From contig NZ_FNRV01000001.1 of NCBI RefSeq assembly GCF_900105115.1, forward strand, positions 6,141,501 through 6,205,500: 64,000 nt of DNA, given 5' to 3'. Below, in pieces: positions 61,034 through 64,000 of this stretch. A program made the translations under genes and the position numbers. Each line of letters opens with the position of its first letter. Within the stretch, counting starts at the first letter, position 1. Below the pieces are notes generated by a model. It did not search any database, had not been told where the DNA came from, and saw nothing but the letters and a program-made list of their open reading frames with translations. The DNA is from Pseudomonas mohnii. Its GTDB lineage: Bacteria > Pseudomonadota > Gammaproteobacteria > Pseudomonadales > Pseudomonadaceae.

Positions 61034-62875
61034 TTACTCCGTGCCCGCAGGGTCGGCTTGCAATTTGGTTTCGATCTCTATGGCCGGTTTGGCATCGGGC
61101 TTGACCCACCAAGTGGCGGTGCCGATGTCATATTTAGGCGAGATCTTGGGATGGCCGATGTGGTTCCAGTAGGCCACGCGCCAGGTTTTGATGTGCCAGT
61201 TGGGAACCACGTAATAGCCCCATTGCAGCACCCGGTCCAGTGCGCGTGCATGGGCCACCAGGCTTTTGCGCGAATCGGCGTTGATCAATTGTTCCACCAG
61301 TTGGTCCACCACCGGGTCCTTGAGGCCCATGGAGTTGCGGCTGCCCGGTTTGTCGGCGGCAGCGCTCATCCAGAACTCGCGCTGTTCGTTGCCCGGCGAG
61401 TTGGACTGCGGGAAGCTGCCGACGATCATGTCGAAGTCCCGCGAGCGCACGCGGTTGACGTACTGCGAGACGTCAACGCGGCGGATCACCAGGTCGATGC
61501 CCAGGTCGCTCAGGTTGCGCTTGAACGGCAACAGCACCCGCTCGAATTCGGTCTGGGCCAGCAGGAACTCGATCGTCACCGGTTTACCGGTGGCGTCGAC
61601 CATTTTGTCGTCGACGATGCGCCAGCCGGCCTCTTGCAGCAGTTGATAGGCCTTGCGCTGCTGGGCGCGGATCATGCCGCTGCCATCGGTGACCGGGTTC
61701 TGGAAGGCTTCGCTGAACACCTGTTCGGGAATCTTGCCGCGGAACGGTTCGAGGATTGCCAGTTGATCGGCGTCCGGCAGGCCGGTGGCGGCCATTTCCG
61801 AGTTTTCGAAGTAGCTGCGGGTTCGCGCGTAGGCGCCGTTGAACAATTGCTTGTTGGTCCATTCGAAATCCAGCAACAGTGTCAGGGCCTGACGCACGCG
61901 CACATCCTGGAACATCGGGCGACGCAGGTTGAACACGAAGCCTTGCATGCCGGTGGGGTTGCCGTTGGGGATTTGCTCCTTTATCAAGCGGCCCTCGGTG
62001 ACCGCCGGGATGTTGTAGGCGTTGGCCCAGTTCTTGGCGGTCATCTCCAGCCAGTAATCGAACTGCCCGGCCTTGAGCGCCTCCAGCGCGACGGTGTTGT
62101 CGCGATAGTAATCGGTGGTCATCACGTCGAAATTGTAGAAGCCACGGTTGACCGGGAGATCCTTGCCCCAGTAATCCTTGACTCGCTCATAGCGCACCGA
62201 ACGCCCGGCCTTCACTTCGCTGACCCGATAGGGGCCGCTGCCCAGGGGAATTTCCAGGTTGCCCTTGTTGAAATCGCGGGTGGCCCACCAATGCTTGGGC
62301 AGTACCGGCAACTGGCCGAGGATCAGCGGCAGTTCTCGGTTGTTGCTGTGCTTGAACTTGAACAGCACCGTGAGCGGGTCCTCGGCGACCACTTCGTCAA
62401 CGTCGCTGTAATAGCCACGGTACATCGGGGCGCCATCCTTGATCAGGGTCTGGAAGCTGAACACCACATCTTCGGCGCGTATCGGATGACCATCGTGGAA
62501 TCGCGCTTCCGGACGCAGGTAGAAGCGCACCCAGGTGTTGTCCGGTGCTTTTTCGATTTTGCCGGCGACCAGGCCGTATTCGGTGAACGGTTCATCCAGG
62601 CCCTGTTTGGCCAGCGTGTCGTAGATCAGCGTGATGTCTTCGGCGGCCACCCCTTTGCTGATGAACGGGTTGAGGCTGTCGAAGCCGCCAAACCCGGCCT
62701 GGCGGAATTTTCCGCCCTTGGGGGCATCCGGGTTGACGTAATCGAAGTGTTTGAAATCGGCCGGGTATTTCGGCGGCTCGTTGTACAGGGTCAGGGCATG
62801 CTGCGGGGCGGCACAGGCCAGCCCGGCGAACAACAGGGCGCTGGCCTGCAGGAGCAGGGCGCTTACAGGCTTCAT
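61034..62875 (-). CDS. nppA2: Extracellular solute-binding protein (YejA/NppA2 type)
   Basis: A 613-residue periplasmic peptide-type binding protein. Signal peptide [23 protein letters not shown] (about 1-23), then [31 protein letters not shown] (split: [30 protein letters not shown]), which is the YejA N-terminal signature. It overlaps the upstream binding-protein gene (ATGA) and precedes nppB by four bases. It likely delivers peptide-nucleoside antibiotics (pacidamycin-type) or peptides to NppBCD; the ligand is an inference from the P. aeruginosa system. Confidence 0.93.
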   Translation of the reverse strand: MKPVSALLLQASALLFAGLACAAPQHALTLYNEPPKYPADFKHFDYVNPDAPKGGKFRQAGFGGFDSLNPFISKGVAAEDITLIYDTLAKQGLDEPFTEYGLVAGKIEKAPDNTWVRFYLRPEARFHDGHPIRAEDVVFSFQTLIKDGAPMYRGYYSDVDEVVAEDPLTVLFKFKHSNNRELPLILGQLPVLPKHWWATRDFNKGNLEIPLGSGPYRVSEVKAGRSVRYERVKDYWGKDLPVNRGFYNFDVMTTDYYRDNTVALEALKAGQFDYWLEMTAKNWANAYNIPAVTEGRLIKEQIPNGNPTGMQGFVFNLRRPMFQDVRVRQALTLLLDFEWTNKQLFNGAYARTRSYFENSEMAATGLPDADQLAILEPFRGKIPEQVFSEAFQNPVTDGSGMIRAQQRKAYQLLQEAGWRIVDDKMVDATGKPVTIEFLLAQTEFERVLLPFKRNLSDLGIDLVIRRVDVSQYVNRVRSRDFDMIVGSFPQSNSPGNEQREFWMSAAADKPGSRNSMGLKDPVVDQLVEQLINADSRKSLVAHARALDRVLQWGYYVVPNWHIKTWRVAYWNHIGHPKISPKYDIGTATWWVKPDAKPAIEIETKLQADPAGTE

Positions 62876-64000
62876 TGATCTTTCTCCGAAGATTTCAGCC
62901 ACCACGCGCTCAGGCCCAGGGTGTAGGGCGGCGTGGTGACGAAAGCCAACCGGTTGCGGTAGGCCAGACGGTGATAATTGAGGTACCAGTTGGGAATGCT
63001 GTAGTGCTGCCAGAGCAGTACCCGATCCAGGGCCCTGCCGGCGGCCACTTGCTCATCGCGACTCTTCGCTGCGAGCAGTTGTTCGAGCAGGTGGTCGACC
63101 ACCGGGTTGGCGATGCCGGCGTAATTCTTGCTGCCCTTGACCCCGACCTGGCTGGAATGAAAGTACTGCCATTGCTCCAGGCCCGGGCTTAGGGTCTGGT
63201 TGAGCGTCATCAGGATCATGTCGAAATCGAACTGGTCGAGGCGCTGTTTGTACTGCGCACGATCGACCGTGCGCAGCCGGGCGTCGACGCCGATGCTGGC
63301 GAGGTTCTCGACGTAAGGCTGGAGGATGCGCTCCAGGTTCGGATTGACCAGCAGGATCTCCAGGCGCAAGGGTTGCCCGGCGGCGTTTTGCAGGCGCTGG
63401 CCGTTGAGCTTCCAGCCGGCTTCGGCGAGCAGCCCCAGGGCTTTGCGCAGGGTTTCCCGGGGGATGCCGGCGCCTTGGGTCTGCGGCAGGCTGAAGGGCT
63501 CGGTGAAGAGCTTCGCGGGCAACTGCTCGCGCCAGGGTTTGAGCATCAGCCATTCATGTCCGACCGGCAGGCCGGTGGCGGAGAACTCGCTGTTGGGGTA
63601 GTAACTCATGGCGCGCATGTAGGCGCCGCTGAACAGCGTGCGGTTGGTCCACTCGAAGTCGAACATCAGCCCCAGCGCTTCACGAACCTTCACGTCGGAG
63701 AACGTCGGCCGGCGGCTGTTCATGAACAGACCCTGGCTCTGGGTCGGGATCTGGTGCGGGATCTGCGCCTTGATCACGTCACCGCGGCGTATCGCCGGGA
63801 AGTTGTAGCCGGTGTCCCAGTTCTTCGCCTGGTGCTCGATGTAAATGTCGAACTCGCCGGCCTTGAACGCTTCGAACGCGACATCGCTGTCCCGGTAGAA
63901 CTCGACCTCCATGCGGTCGACATTGTATTTGCCGCGATTGACTGCCAGATCCTTGCCCCAGTAGTCCTTGACCCGCTCGAAAACGATCTGTCGTCCCGGC
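62872..64000 (-). CDS. nppA1: Extracellular solute-binding protein (NppA1 type), C-terminal part, cut by window edge
   Basis: The C-terminal roughly 376 codons of a second binding protein of the same family; the start lies beyond base 64000. From the edge the frame reads [20 protein letters not shown], then MEVEFYRDSDVAFEAFKAGE and on to KSSEKDQ with stop at 62872. It is clearly related to the downstream binding protein (the [20 protein letters not shown] and FSGAYMRAMSYYPNSE segments recur there). Two tandem binding proteins are also found in the P. aeruginosa npp operon. Confidence 0.92.
   Translation of the reverse strand, partial: PGRQIVFERVKDYWGKDLAVNRGKYNVDRMEVEFYRDSDVAFEAFKAGEFDIYIEHQAKNWDTGYNFPAIRRGDVIKAQIPHQIPTQSQGLFMNSRRPTFSDVKVREALGLMFDFEWTNRTLFSGAYMRAMSYYPNSEFSATGLPVGHEWLMLKPWREQLPAKLFTEPFSLPQTQGAGIPRETLRKALGLLAEAGWKLNGQRLQNAAGQPLRLEILLVNPNLERILQPYVENLASIGVDARLRTVDRAQYKQRLDQFDFDMILMTLNQTLSPGLEQWQYFHSSQVGVKGSKNYAGIANPVVDHLLEQLLAAKSRDEQVAAGRALDRVLLWQHYSIPNWYLNYHRLAYRNRLAFVTTPPYTLGLSAWWLKSSEKDQ

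Noticed and set aside
61058..62878. 606-residue frame opposite the binding-protein gene
   Set aside because: Antisense shadow of a clear YejA-type protein; no signal peptide or domain match of its own.
1..64000. CRISPR arrays, tRNA, rRNA genes, complete insertion sequences, replication origins
   Set aside because: I saw no spaced direct repeats, cloverleaf-like sequences with CCA ends, or transposase genes that I could support.

Overview
The window looks like a chromosomal segment of a fluorescent-group Pseudomonas. It is GC-rich, has AcnB, MiaE and FabI of pseudomonad type, carries a peptidyl-nucleoside (Npp/Yej) uptake operon directly upstream of fabI (the order known from P. aeruginosa), and has inverted pairs of Pseudomonas REP palindromes in several gaps. 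I see no rRNA, tRNA or CRISPR array.

Layout. 1-12.8 kb: a catabolic cluster for an unidentified CoA-activated substrate. It holds four acyl-CoA dehydrogenase genes, a zinc-ribbon/OB-fold protein, an SDR, a TetR regulator, a CaiB-type CoA transferase, an aldehyde dehydrogenase, a GMC alcohol oxidoreductase, a rubredoxin, an enoyl-CoA hydratase and a quinone oxidoreductase. A 23-bp inverted repeat (ATAACT-N11-AGTTAT and variants) lies before three of its transcription units and is probably the TetR operator. 12.8-17.6 kb: a less GC-rich stretch with a second-type pantothenate synthetase gene, then an XRE regulator divergent from a winged-helix/coiled-coil gene (split by an in-frame amber), an SF2 helicase and a variant inositol-monophosphatase-family protein. 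This could be a small mobile or defence islet. 17.9-19.2 kb: a HAAAP amino-acid permease.

19.3-29.4 kb: an orphan type VI secretion module on the minus strand: VgrG, DUF4123 adaptor, a 1199-residue VasX-like membrane-toxin effector and three tandem membrane immunity paralogues. The paralogues are nearly identical except in their membrane hairpin. In front of the second and third lies a 38-codon ORF resembling the effector's last codons, which suggests the locus grew by repeated exchange of effector tails.

29.6-41.5 kb: housekeeping genes: SulP transporter, acnB, DUF1289 protein, universal stress protein, miaE, a frameshifted GFA-family gene, a LysR regulator, agmatine deiminase with a polyamine-binding protein, and an Ada/AlkA-type alkylation repair pair with a possible short leader ORF between them. 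42.7-49.0 kb: four small-molecule exporters (one with a strongly His-rich tail) with MocR and AraC regulators and a PhnB-like protein. 49.3-54.8 kb: a PpyR-like membrane peptide with NnrS, an isoquinoline-1-oxidoreductase-type molybdoenzyme with its cytochrome, and a degenerate GGDEF protein. 54.9-56.3 kb: a VOC protein divergent from a LysR regulator. 56.5-64 kb: fabI and the npp operon, which runs off the right edge.

Functions are read from protein motifs, gene order and family knowledge only; no database search was possible.
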